DNA of 47,429 bases from the NCBI GenBank assembly GCA_019313825.1, contig JAFDAM010000007.1:1-47429 (forward strand). The letters are read 5' to 3'. Below are positions 30,192 through 39,242 of the stretch, one piece after another. Position 1 is the stretch's first letter, and the number at the start of each line of letters is the position of its first letter. The position numbers and the translations under genes were made by a program. Source of the stretch: Deltaproteobacteria bacterium. GTDB lineage: Bacteria > Desulfobacterota > DSM-4660 > Desulfatiglandales > HGW-15. The notes beneath the pieces are model-generated. The model was not told where the DNA came from, did no database searches, and worked only from the letters and a program-made list of their open reading frames with translations.

Positions 30192-30770
30192 ATGAAGACA
30201 ATTTTTCAAAAGATCTGGGAGTTGGCAAAACCGTATCTCAACACCCGGATGAATGATATCCACACTGAAATCTGCAGGGAATTTGCATACAGATTATTAA
30301 AGCTGGAAGGTGGAGATGAATATGTGGTGATTCCTGCAATCATCTTACATGATGTTGGGTGGATAGAGGTCCCGGAAAAGCTTCAAATAAAGGCATTCGG
30401 ACCAAATGCCACGGAACCGGGTCTAAAACGCAAACATGAAATTGAAGGTTCAAGGATAGCTGAAAATATCCTTAGACAGGTTCATTACGATAGGGACATA
30501 ACACTTGAAATCCTTAAGATAATTGACGGTCATGATACAAGAGAAGTGGCGACATCACTCAATGATAAGATTGTTAAAGATTCCGATAAGCTGTTCAGAT
30601 ACTCAAAAGAGGGTTTTTACATTGACCTTGAAAGATTTGAGGAATCTTTTAATGAGGCAATCAACAGACTTCAAAATGTGATTGATAAGTGGTTCTTTAC
30701 GGATTCGGCAAAAGAGTTTGCCTTAAAAGAATTAACAGATCGGTTAAATGAATCCGGGGTTCAGGGTTAG
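30192..30770 (+). CDS. HD-domain phosphohydrolase
   Basis: ILHDVGWIEVPE and KHEIEGSRIAENIL. Confidence 0.82.
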   Translation: MKTIFQKIWELAKPYLNTRMNDIHTEICREFAYRLLKLEGGDEYVVIPAIILHDVGWIEVPEKLQIKAFGPNATEPGLKRKHEIEGSRIAENILRQVHYDRDITLEILKIIDGHDTREVATSLNDKIVKDSDKLFRYSKEGFYIDLERFEESFNEAINRLQNVIDKWFFTDSAKEFALKELTDRLNESGVQG

Positions 30771-30928
30771 ATCACGTTTAATTTGGATTAGCTCAGAAAT
30801 TTAGTGCTTCGATTAATAATCAAAATGATATCAGATAACGCGCAATATATAATCAACAAGCTCAGTTGATGTTTTACGCAGATTCAGACTGACCATTAAA
30901 AAGAATATCTCCGGTAAAATCCAGACTA

Positions 30929-31354
30929 TTACAAATCATTTCCAATGACTTCGCCTTCCCTTTCAACAAGCTCGGTTAGAACGTTTAACGTAAACTTCGG
31001 ATCAATAAAGACTATTTTAGATTCATGTGCGCCCGCCCGGGGGGCTTTATCTATGGGGATTTTTAGTTTTTTAAGGCGATCTGTTGCAGTTTCTATATCC
31101 TCAACTCTTAATGCAATATGATGAAAACCTTCGCCATTTTCCTTTAAAAATATTCCTATCCGTCCTTTTCCGGATTCAGTGGGTTCCAGCAGCTCTATAA
31201 GCACTTCACCCAGAGGTATGAACGCAATCCTGACCTTTTTATCCTTGAGTGTCTCAATCTTTATCGGCTCAAGATTATATGCTCTTTTATACATCCTCAA
31301 AGCATCATCAAGATCATTGACTGCTATACCTAAGTGATCGATCTTTTTGATCAC
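30929..31354 (-). CDS. mce: Methylmalonyl-CoA epimerase
   Basis: KIDHLGIAVNDLDDALRMYK...EGFHHIALRVEDIETA (vicinal oxygen chelate fold). Confidence 0.9.
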   Translation of the reverse strand: MIKKIDHLGIAVNDLDDALRMYKRAYNLEPIKIETLKDKKVRIAFIPLGEVLIELLEPTESGKGRIGIFLKENGEGFHHIALRVEDIETATDRLKKLKIPIDKAPRAGAHESKIVFIDPKFTLNVLTELVEREGEVIGNDL

Positions 31355-31356
31355 AT

Positions 31357-32703
31357 TTAATACCTCTCATATAAAGATTTAAGTTTTTTCCTAAATTCCC
31401 CTTCCGGTGTGGCAAGCTGGAGTAAGAGATCTTCATCGGACAGGCCCGGTGCAATTTTTCTTAATTCATCAACAGTAATTTCAGGCGGTTTCCTGTTCAT
31501 GAACTTCTTGGCTTTGGGTGAGTTAATTATTTTGTCCATGATATTCGGTTCTAGGGTTCCGTCAAGCTCTCCATAATATTCTAATGCATATCTTATTACT
31601 TCGTCGGGAATAATCTTGTAACGCTCACCTGAGGTAACGTTGAAGACCGCTTGGGCACCGACTACTTGAGAATAGGGTGTTGCCATAACCGGATAACCAA
31701 ATTCTTCACGGACAACACCGATCTCTTTCAGGACTTCCTCTAATCGATCAATCATGCCCATTTCGGAAAGCTGCTTTCTCAAAGTTCCCATCATTCCACC
31801 AGGTACTTGATGCCGGAACTGAAAATAGTCATACTCAACAGGCACACCCGTTTCCATGCGCCTTTTTCGAATCTCTTCAAAGTAATAGTCGGATACGGTC
31901 TTGAGCGCTTCTTGGTCAATTTGAGATGACAGACCCAGATGACGGGCGTTTTCTATGGTGTTCTCAGCGGAAGGCATGGAATGCCCGTTTGCCAATGGAA
32001 GAGCAGCCGTATGAAATGCCATGGCACCTTCTTTCATAGCCTCCACATAACACATGGGCGCAAGGCCGGCATTGCAATGGGAGTGAATCTCGATTGGAAT
32101 GCCCTTAGCTTCCTTTTGAATGGCAGGAACAAGTGTTCGTGTCCGGTCAGGAGTTAAGACCCCACCGGCATCTTCCAAGTGTATGGCATTCACGCCTCCT
32201 AGTTCGGCAATAGCCCGAGTTTTTTGAGCAAAAAGATCATCAGTATGCACAGGGCTGAGTGTGTACATTAATGCCACCACAATATCAGCCCCTTCGCTTT
32301 TGGCTACATTGACAAGATAGGAAAGCCTTTCACTCATTTTAGCGGTTTGGTAGTCACAGATCCAGAAGCTCCTTATACCGCTTGCGAATGCCTGTCTTAT
32401 CCAAAGCTCAAGCGCTGCAATAGGCTCCACATCAAATCCAAAAGCGCTCCATGTAGTAAAAGATGAACGCAGGGGGGTTTTGACAATCTTTTCGGAGAGA
32501 AGCCTCATCCTGTCGAAAATATTCTCGTTAAGATAGCGGCGCGCCATAACAGCACCCCGTGCACCAACAACACCTATGGCCTTGTATCCCACCTGATCCA
32601 CAACAGGTGCAATGGGAAGCATCATTTCCGTTGGCATCATAAAACCCCAGAGGCTCTGTTGGGCATCCCTTGTGGTCTGATCGATCAATTGAATCTCGTT
32701 CAC
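31357..32703 (-). CDS. Carboxyltransferase-domain protein (OadA/PycB/transcarboxylase 5S-like), no biotinyl domain
   Basis: DQTTRDAQQSLWGFMM...VNAIHLEDAGGVLTPDR...EIHSHCNAGLAP; ends without an MKM biotin motif. Confidence 0.85.
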   Translation of the reverse strand: MNEIQLIDQTTRDAQQSLWGFMMPTEMMLPIAPVVDQVGYKAIGVVGARGAVMARRYLNENIFDRMRLLSEKIVKTPLRSSFTTWSAFGFDVEPIAALELWIRQAFASGIRSFWICDYQTAKMSERLSYLVNVAKSEGADIVVALMYTLSPVHTDDLFAQKTRAIAELGGVNAIHLEDAGGVLTPDRTRTLVPAIQKEAKGIPIEIHSHCNAGLAPMCYVEAMKEGAMAFHTAALPLANGHSMPSAENTIENARHLGLSSQIDQEALKTVSDYYFEEIRKRRMETGVPVEYDYFQFRHQVPGGMMGTLRKQLSEMGMIDRLEEVLKEIGVVREEFGYPVMATPYSQVVGAQAVFNVTSGERYKIIPDEVIRYALEYYGELDGTLEPNIMDKIINSPKAKKFMNRKPPEITVDELRKIAPGLSDEDLLLQLATPEGEFRKKLKSLYERY

Positions 32704-32983
32704 TCTATTGCTCCCCTTTTATTCATTCTAAAATATACTAGCGAAAATTCTTCCCAAATTGGTTTGTTTTATTGTTAAAATATTGTATATCTCGCAAGGT
32801 GGCGATGCTATTTGCTTGATGCTCGATGCCTGTTGGAACAAAGTGGAAATCCCGTCTTTAGCGGGAAAAATTAGTATTTCCTTAAACATCCAGTATCCAG
32901 TGACAAGTATCCAGTATCACGTGGCTACTAGATTGAACCATAAGGATTTTACTAAACCTGAACCAAACTTTAAACGTTTTAAG

Positions 32984-34024
32984 CTAGTACCGACCCATCA
33001 TCCTATCTAATGTCTTATCAATGGTGTCTTTCTTCTCCACTACTTTGGTTACTGGGCGTGCCTGTACCAAGAAGATGTTCTCCGGGAAAGAGAGTGTGTC
33101 ATCCAAGGCCCATTCTATGTCCAGAGGCATACCATAGGATTTTTCCAAAACAGCGGCAAATTCAGCTATTTTTAATGCCTCCTCATCACTTAGGCAAGGG
33201 AGAGACTGCCTATTCTCTGGAACTTCCTGCTCCTCCGTTCCCATATCCCCGATTACTATCTGCCTTAACTTGCAACTAATCTTCTTTTCTTCAAGCGTAG
33301 ATGTCTCCTTGTCTATTACATAGCGGTCGGGGATCACAACGCCTTGAACCACGCTTTCACCTGTGCCCCAGTTAGCTTCAAGCAATATCTTGGTATCATC
33401 ACCCGTACCAGGATGGACCGTAAAACCCACGCCTGCCGTACGAGGGGTTACCATCCTCTGGACACCAACGCCCATGGAGCCCGCCAGGACCGGAAGATTG
33501 TGTTTCTCCCGGTACATGATTGATCTTGCGGTATAAAGACTTGCCCAGCATCTTTTCACTTTCTCGAATAGCGCATCTTTACCTCTCACATTGAGGTAAC
33601 TGTCATATTGGCCGGCAAAGCTCGCAGTAGGTAGATCTTCAGCGACACCGCTCGACCTCACTGCCATAGGAACATCGGTCATCTGGCATTTTCGATTCAG
33701 TTCATCATAAGCACAGTCTATAGCATCCTGTATCTCCTCTGGGAGATCTTTTGGTAAGATAATGTCTTTTATGCGCTGGCTTACCTCTCCATATTCGGAG
33801 GGTGTCTTTGGCCTTTCGGGAAAGTTGTTTAGGTATTGCTCAATCTCTTCACCAGCTCCTGTTTGTGCCATAAACTCATCATACGCCTCAGTGGTCACAG
33901 CAAAACCAGGAGGCACAGGCAGCCCCATCCGTGTGATCTCTCCTAGGTTGGCATTCTTGGATCCCACAAGCGGAGTGAGTTCCTCGCCCACTTCCTCAAT
34001 CCACAATATTATGGGCTGAGGCAT
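32984..34024 (-). CDS. PEP synthase/PPDK N-terminal ATP-binding-domain protein (phenylphosphate synthase beta-like)
   Basis: VGSKNANLGEITRMGLPVPPGFAVTTEAYDEF...VPMAVRSSGVAEDLPTASFAGQYDSYLNV; stops after the nucleotide-binding half. Confidence 0.85.
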   Translation of the reverse strand: MPQPIILWIEEVGEELTPLVGSKNANLGEITRMGLPVPPGFAVTTEAYDEFMAQTGAGEEIEQYLNNFPERPKTPSEYGEVSQRIKDIILPKDLPEEIQDAIDCAYDELNRKCQMTDVPMAVRSSGVAEDLPTASFAGQYDSYLNVRGKDALFEKVKRCWASLYTARSIMYREKHNLPVLAGSMGVGVQRMVTPRTAGVGFTVHPGTGDDTKILLEANWGTGESVVQGVVIPDRYVIDKETSTLEEKKISCKLRQIVIGDMGTEEQEVPENRQSLPCLSDEEALKIAEFAAVLEKSYGMPLDIEWALDDTLSFPENIFLVQARPVTKVVEKKDTIDKTLDRMMGRY

Positions 34025-34169
34025 ATCCTGTCCTCCTTGTTCGGCCTTTCCTATTATAATAGGGCCATCGACAGGCCCAAAGGATCTAGGGTTTTTAAGA
34101 TCCCGGGCGCCTTTACGTGTTTATTGGATCACTATCCTCTCTTAAAACGCGCCCCCACAGTTTTCCGTC

Positions 34170-35828
34170 TTAATCCAGGATATGGACCTGGCACGTATTT
34201 CCATCCACACGTACCCTCTGTCCTGTCTTTATCTTCCTGGTGGCCTCCTGGGTACCCACCACACCAGGGATACCGAACTCACGGGCCACTATAAGGGCAT
34301 GACTCAAGTAGCCTCCACCGTCAGTAATAATACCCTTGATGACGTTAAAGATCGGGGTCCAACCAGGAGTTGTGCCGGGAGCAACCAGAATCGCATCCGG
34401 CCCTATCGTATCCATTTCAGTGTCGCTCATTAATACATAAGCAGTGCCTTCAACCACACCAGGTGAACCGGCACATCCGACCAATGACGCCCCAACCTCC
34501 TCTGGTGTTGCTATTGGTTGTGCCGCAGCCACCGAGAATATTACGTCTGCTTCAACAAGTTCAGAAATTTTTGTAGGATCACCCAGGAAAAACGGCAGGG
34601 TCCCTTCCAATTTCCTGTAATCACTGTATTCCTGTTTCCTCTTTTCTACCAGGCTTCCTAGGTCACACCTCTGCTTGATGATACCGGTATGGAATATCTC
34701 ATCATGGTTCAGGAACAATGCGTCTTCCGGTTCGTCAATCATGCCTTTTTCCGTAAACCTGCGGCCCAGTTCCAAGGCAGATAGCCTAACCGCGCTGAAA
34801 GGAATGCCTTCCACATAAATGGTATGATCCTCACTGAATACATGAGAAGCCTGGCTGCACTCCATCAGTTTCTTGAACACTTCACGCTCTTCAGAGGGGA
34901 CATCCTTTAAGAGCTGTTCCTCGAGCGCTTTTCTGCGACTTTCCAACTGTGGCCTCACTTCATCGGTACTGGCGCTGACTATACCCTGTTTAATATAGCG
35001 CTGTATCTCCCTGAGCGGCAGTGTATTATCTTCCAACCATGTTGGTGTGTTGATCTCCAGAAAACGCACTCTCATCCATCCGAATTCATTCATCATTTCA
35101 TTGAATTTATCAATCCATTGCTTTCCTTTATCGTTTGCTTCCAATTTGGACAAAAGCTCTTCCGGTTCTGTTTCTTTGAAGGTCCCTTCAAGACCTGAAT
35201 TTATGGCCATGGAACTCAATTCCGATAAGCGCTGAGCTAACTTCATAAAATCGTTATCAAAGCCTGAGTTTAATTGCGAGTATTCCACATCTTCGGGATT
35301 GATATTCAGCAATTGCTTCAGCATTCTTCGAAATTGAATATTCCCCTGACCCAGGGCGTACATGCAATAGAAGTGTATTTCCGCTACCCTTTTAATAAAA
35401 TGGCAAGACTCCATAAAATGGTCGCATAACTCGATATCGCTTAAGGCTTTGAGGTCAACACCCCAGACTTTGTCTATTCCTTCTTTTAGCTCTGCCTTTT
35501 GTTTTGTCCACATGGCCCAGGGATCTTCCAAAATTACGCGCATCTTCTCACGCCAATCCTTTTCACGCAGCTTTTTTTCCTCTTCAGTAGTTTCTATGAC
35601 GGTCAGGTAAAAACCTCCTTTATTAAAGCGCCAGTCCCATCCATGGGTTCTTGGATCGCTAAGCATTTCTGGCCCGTACTGCATACCGTATTTCCCATAA
35701 GTATACCAGATATCCACAAACAATGGGCACCATGGCGGTGGGTACCACATTGCCCCTAATACCCAGGCCTTATAGTTTTTTAGGTCCACCTCTTCGTTAA
35801 AGTCATATAAAGGTCTATCGTATGGCAT
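34170..35828 (-). CDS. PEP-utilising mobile His-domain protein (phenylphosphate synthase alpha-like)
   Basis: C-terminal GTTPGWTPIFNVIKGIITDGGGYLSHALIVAREFGIPGVVGTQEATRKIKTGQRVRVDG contains the phospho-histidine motif; no PEP TIM barrel. Confidence 0.82.
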   Translation of the reverse strand: MPYDRPLYDFNEEVDLKNYKAWVLGAMWYPPPWCPLFVDIWYTYGKYGMQYGPEMLSDPRTHGWDWRFNKGGFYLTVIETTEEEKKLREKDWREKMRVILEDPWAMWTKQKAELKEGIDKVWGVDLKALSDIELCDHFMESCHFIKRVAEIHFYCMYALGQGNIQFRRMLKQLLNINPEDVEYSQLNSGFDNDFMKLAQRLSELSSMAINSGLEGTFKETEPEELLSKLEANDKGKQWIDKFNEMMNEFGWMRVRFLEINTPTWLEDNTLPLREIQRYIKQGIVSASTDEVRPQLESRRKALEEQLLKDVPSEEREVFKKLMECSQASHVFSEDHTIYVEGIPFSAVRLSALELGRRFTEKGMIDEPEDALFLNHDEIFHTGIIKQRCDLGSLVEKRKQEYSDYRKLEGTLPFFLGDPTKISELVEADVIFSVAAAQPIATPEEVGASLVGCAGSPGVVEGTAYVLMSDTEMDTIGPDAILVAPGTTPGWTPIFNVIKGIITDGGGYLSHALIVAREFGIPGVVGTQEATRKIKTGQRVRVDGNTCQVHILD

Positions 35829-35925
35829 TGGTCTCCCTCCTTTCTTTACATGTTAAGGATTTAGAAACATAAAAGTAAATAAACCTATCCACATAAGTTT
35901 AGCTTATATGAAGTTATGGCCAGGC

Positions 35926-36618
35926 TTAAAAGCCGGCAATAAGCCTTTCCACCATAAACTCTATGAAAGAGTAGACATCTTCCTGTCGTTCCATTCCTCT
36001 GATGTTAATTCGGGTAGCGACTTGCTGATAAATTTCAATGCGCTCTGTTTCATCCAATGCCAAAAGCGCTTTAGGATTAAGCTCCATGATAACAAGCTCT
36101 TTATGTACACTATTTAATATTTTCTCCATCTCCTCAGGTTCTTCATTGAATCTTTGGGGATAGCGAGAATCGGTTTTATCGTACTTCACATACTCCTTCT
36201 TTCCACCGGCTTCAAAGATTCCTTCTCGTCTTTCAACCTGCCCTTCCAGTTCGTATAGTTTTGAGATGTTTTCGCTTAGAATCAGTAAGCTGTTCAGTTC
36301 TTTAGGTGTTCGTTTTATAATAAACAACTCAGGGTATTCGGCCCCAACTTCCAGGGACAGTCTTCCCCTGTCTTCCACTCTCTCAATAATGTAATATCGT
36401 AAAAGATCCACCTCATCCTTATCGACTCCGACTACCTCTTGCCAGCCGTCCTGCCACTTTAACAGAAGGTAATTCCTTGATGCTTTGATTCCGCCAGGTG
36501 TAGAGCAAAGCCCCAATTTGGAAAGTTCTGTTCGGATCTCCCTGCTTACCTTTCCAAAAGCCATTTCTTTTACGGACCCATCATCATATTCTACGATCAA
36601 TTTACTCGGTGTGCTCAT
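35926..36618 (-). CDS. Hypothetical protein
   Basis: 230-aa ORF overlapping the HAD gene and co-directional with the split PEP-synthase-like pair. Confidence 0.7.
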   Translation of the reverse strand: MSTPSKLIVEYDDGSVKEMAFGKVSREIRTELSKLGLCSTPGGIKASRNYLLLKWQDGWQEVVGVDKDEVDLLRYYIIERVEDRGRLSLEVGAEYPELFIIKRTPKELNSLLILSENISKLYELEGQVERREGIFEAGGKKEYVKYDKTDSRYPQRFNEEPEEMEKILNSVHKELVIMELNPKALLALDETERIEIYQQVATRINIRGMERQEDVYSFIEFMVERLIAGF

Positions 36619-37354
36619 TCACATACCCCTTTATAATGTCTTTCAACTCTGAAAAATGCCCTATTGTGTAATCTGCTTTTGACGGTGCATGAAAGATATA
36701 GCCGGTGTAGTGGATGGCCTTAAAGCCTCTTTTTTGCGCCGGTGTAAGGTCAGACCACTCTTTGTCCCCAACCATAACCGCCTCAGATGTTTTGATACCA
36801 CGTTTCAGAAGATCTTCTTTCAAGATATCATAAAGGTCCCCCTTTTCTTTGGAGAATCCCATATACTTTTTATCCAGTGAACCATCACGAATATTGACTT
36901 TACCCTGCGGGGTGATCATCTCATGAAAGAAGTGATCTATGTTTTGAGTTTTCAAAAATCTGCTGACCTGGTCTGTACCGATCGGCCCGAAGGTCCTTTT
37001 TAATTCCGCAACAACAGAGATCTCTATGCCCTTGTTTTTAAGATATTTAAGCGTGTCTATGGCACCATCCGCTACCTTAAGATACTTTTGCTCAATAACG
37101 GAAAAACGTTCGGCCGCGTCCGGATGGTCATCAAACACATAACTCATGATCTCGGGTCTGTGGCCCTCCTTTATGGCAGGATAGGTGCCGTATCTCTCTT
37201 TCATTACTCTCCATCTGTGGCACCTTACGTCAACCATCTCAGGCTCACCAAGTTCTTTGCTCGTGTCCCCGATCATCCAGTAGGTACGTTCCGGAGATGT
37301 ATCACATAGGGTTTGTCCAAAATCTATTCCAACCCACTTGACATTCATGGCCAT
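36602..37354 (-). CDS. HAD-superfamily hydrolase
   Basis: WVGIDFGQTLCDTSPER...AVMVGDKEWSDLTPAQKRGFKAIHYTG; the first motif is DFGQT instead of DxDxT. Confidence 0.75.
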   Translation of the reverse strand: MAMNVKWVGIDFGQTLCDTSPERTYWMIGDTSKELGEPEMVDVRCHRWRVMKERYGTYPAIKEGHRPEIMSYVFDDHPDAAERFSVIEQKYLKVADGAIDTLKYLKNKGIEISVVAELKRTFGPIGTDQVSRFLKTQNIDHFFHEMITPQGKVNIRDGSLDKKYMGFSKEKGDLYDILKEDLLKRGIKTSEAVMVGDKEWSDLTPAQKRGFKAIHYTGYIFHAPSKADYTIGHFSELKDIIKGYVNEHTE

Positions 37355-37513
37355 AGGATAAATCCTTTCCCATTCTCCAGGTTTAAAACTTTCACTTTTC
37401 AGTTAAACAGCTATCAATCAAGTGTTGTTGCTCAATTGAGGCATTAATGAATATTGTCGATATTGGATAGCAATATTAATTAAGCAGTGGTGTTATTGTC
37501 ACCTTACAACAGG

Positions 37514-38515
37514 TTATCGAGTCGAAACCCTTATCCTCTCCAGGTAGTTGCTCCTCCGGCATTTTGGACAGAATTGAATATAATCATCGGTTATTTTCAG
37601 GCCGACATTTTCTATTTTCCGCATCAGCGGTCCCGGCGCGTACAGCCCATTGCATTGTTCACACTCCTTGAGTTCCACTGACCGTATGGTCTCTCTTGAG
37701 GTTGGCCGGAAAAGCCTTAAGATGTCTATTTCATGCCTTAGCTCTGCTGCCTTTTCAGGGCAAGTATTAACGCATGCCCCGCATGAGATACATTGATAAA
37801 GGAGGTACGAAAAGATTCGATTCCTTCCTTCATCTCTGAATTCAAGCGTACCGGTCGGGCAGCTCAGCTCGCACGCCGCGCAGCCAGTGCACATTTCTCT
37901 GTTGAGCCTGGTCCTGCAAAACAAAAAGGCAACCATAATCAGCATAAGTTCCCCGCTCAGTATATGAATTGTTCCTATATTGTCGCCGAGGAAAGCAATG
38001 GAGTCCAGGGTCCCGTGGGCATAGAAATATCCGGTGAGAAAAGGGAGAGCTGTTATAATTATCAAAAGGAGATCCTCTTTTTTTGATTCGGTGCGGATCC
38101 CGGACAATATAACACGTCTTATGAAGAGATATGCCGCAATGAATAGGAAAAGTAGTGTCATCCAATCTGCCCATTCATCCGAAAGCGTTCCCCAGGTCCA
38201 ATCGAACCTGGACTCCTCCCACAAGGCGATATGTCCGGCCAACCAGATGGGAACGACGAACAGGCATATGTGGAACAGATAGCGCAGGGCAGCATAGACA
38301 GGTTTCTTAATAACAGCCATGTGAAAAGGGAGAAAGAGACGGAGGAATGAAACCAGGGTGTTACTCCATCCCGGGTTCCTGGGCTTACTGCTTTTTATGA
38401 TGACAAAGGAGAAGAATATGAACCTCGTGACAATTCCGGCGGCGAAAAACAGGAATGAAAACCAAAGCAAGGGGCCCTCGATAAAGGAAATAAATGCCAT
38501 AATAGAGGTTTCCAA
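37514..38515 (-). CDS. Membrane protein fused to 2[4Fe-4S] ferredoxin and C-terminal Cys pairs (NarI/HdrE-like electron-transfer subunit)
   Basis: Multiple TM segments then CTGCAACELSCP, CISCGACVNTCP, CEQC, CPKC. Confidence 0.8.
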   Translation of the reverse strand: METSIMAFISFIEGPLLWFSFLFFAAGIVTRFIFFSFVIIKSSKPRNPGWSNTLVSFLRLFLPFHMAVIKKPVYAALRYLFHICLFVVPIWLAGHIALWEESRFDWTWGTLSDEWADWMTLLFLFIAAYLFIRRVILSGIRTESKKEDLLLIIITALPFLTGYFYAHGTLDSIAFLGDNIGTIHILSGELMLIMVAFLFCRTRLNREMCTGCAACELSCPTGTLEFRDEGRNRIFSYLLYQCISCGACVNTCPEKAAELRHEIDILRLFRPTSRETIRSVELKECEQCNGLYAPGPLMRKIENVGLKITDDYIQFCPKCRRSNYLERIRVSTR

Positions 38516-38699
38516 ATAGACGATTTAAAATTTATAAATCCATGGAAGGATATCCATGACACAAAGTTGAAATGTCCCGGCACGAGGCTCATTGCCTTGC
38601 GCCTTGAGCCATACGCTTTAAGCCTTTCCTCACACATCCTGAACTTGAAAAACAGTACTGATTATTAACTATATGGCCCGGCAATGAACTTACTCCAGG

Positions 38700-39242
38700 C
38701 TATTCCATCTTACCACCGGCTATTCTCTCGACAGCCTTTCTGGCGCGAAGTTCGGAGATCTCCTCCGGTGACGCTACATATATGGCGCTTGCTGGGCAGG
38801 CCGCCTCACACGCCGTCTTTTTACCCTCCCTGAGCCTGTCGATACAGAGATCGCACAGTACCAACTTTCCGTCTTCATTGAAGCTCGGGGCGCCATATGG
38901 ACAGACCCATAGACAGGCCTTGCATCCGATGCACCGTTCCTGATCAACAAGGGTAATATGGGTCTCTGAATCTTTTAAGATGGCAGATGACGGACAGACC
39001 TTGATACAGGGGGCATCTTCACAGTGCATGCAAGCGATACTCACAAAGGGCTGATGCACGTTGTCACCGCTTATCTCTGGATCGACATGATAGACCTGAA
39101 TAAGGTTTACACCCTTAGGATCGGCAGCAGCGCCCGTTGTATTATGAGGCGGGAACATGTGTTTAAGTTTGCATGCTATAATACAGGTCTTACAGTTCAT
39201 ACATTGAGCCGGATCACGAAAAACTGACTTGCGTGTCATCAC
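38700..39242 (-). CDS. 4Fe-4S ferredoxin subunit of molybdopterin oxidoreductase (DmsB/NrfC-like)
   Basis: CMNCKTCIIACK, CMHCEDAPCIKVCP, CIGCKACLWVCPYGAP, CDLCIDRLREGKKTACEAACP. Confidence 0.92.
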   Translation of the reverse strand: MMTRKSVFRDPAQCMNCKTCIIACKLKHMFPPHNTTGAAADPKGVNLIQVYHVDPEISGDNVHQPFVSIACMHCEDAPCIKVCPSSAILKDSETHITLVDQERCIGCKACLWVCPYGAPSFNEDGKLVLCDLCIDRLREGKKTACEAACPASAIYVASPEEISELRARKAVERIAGGKME

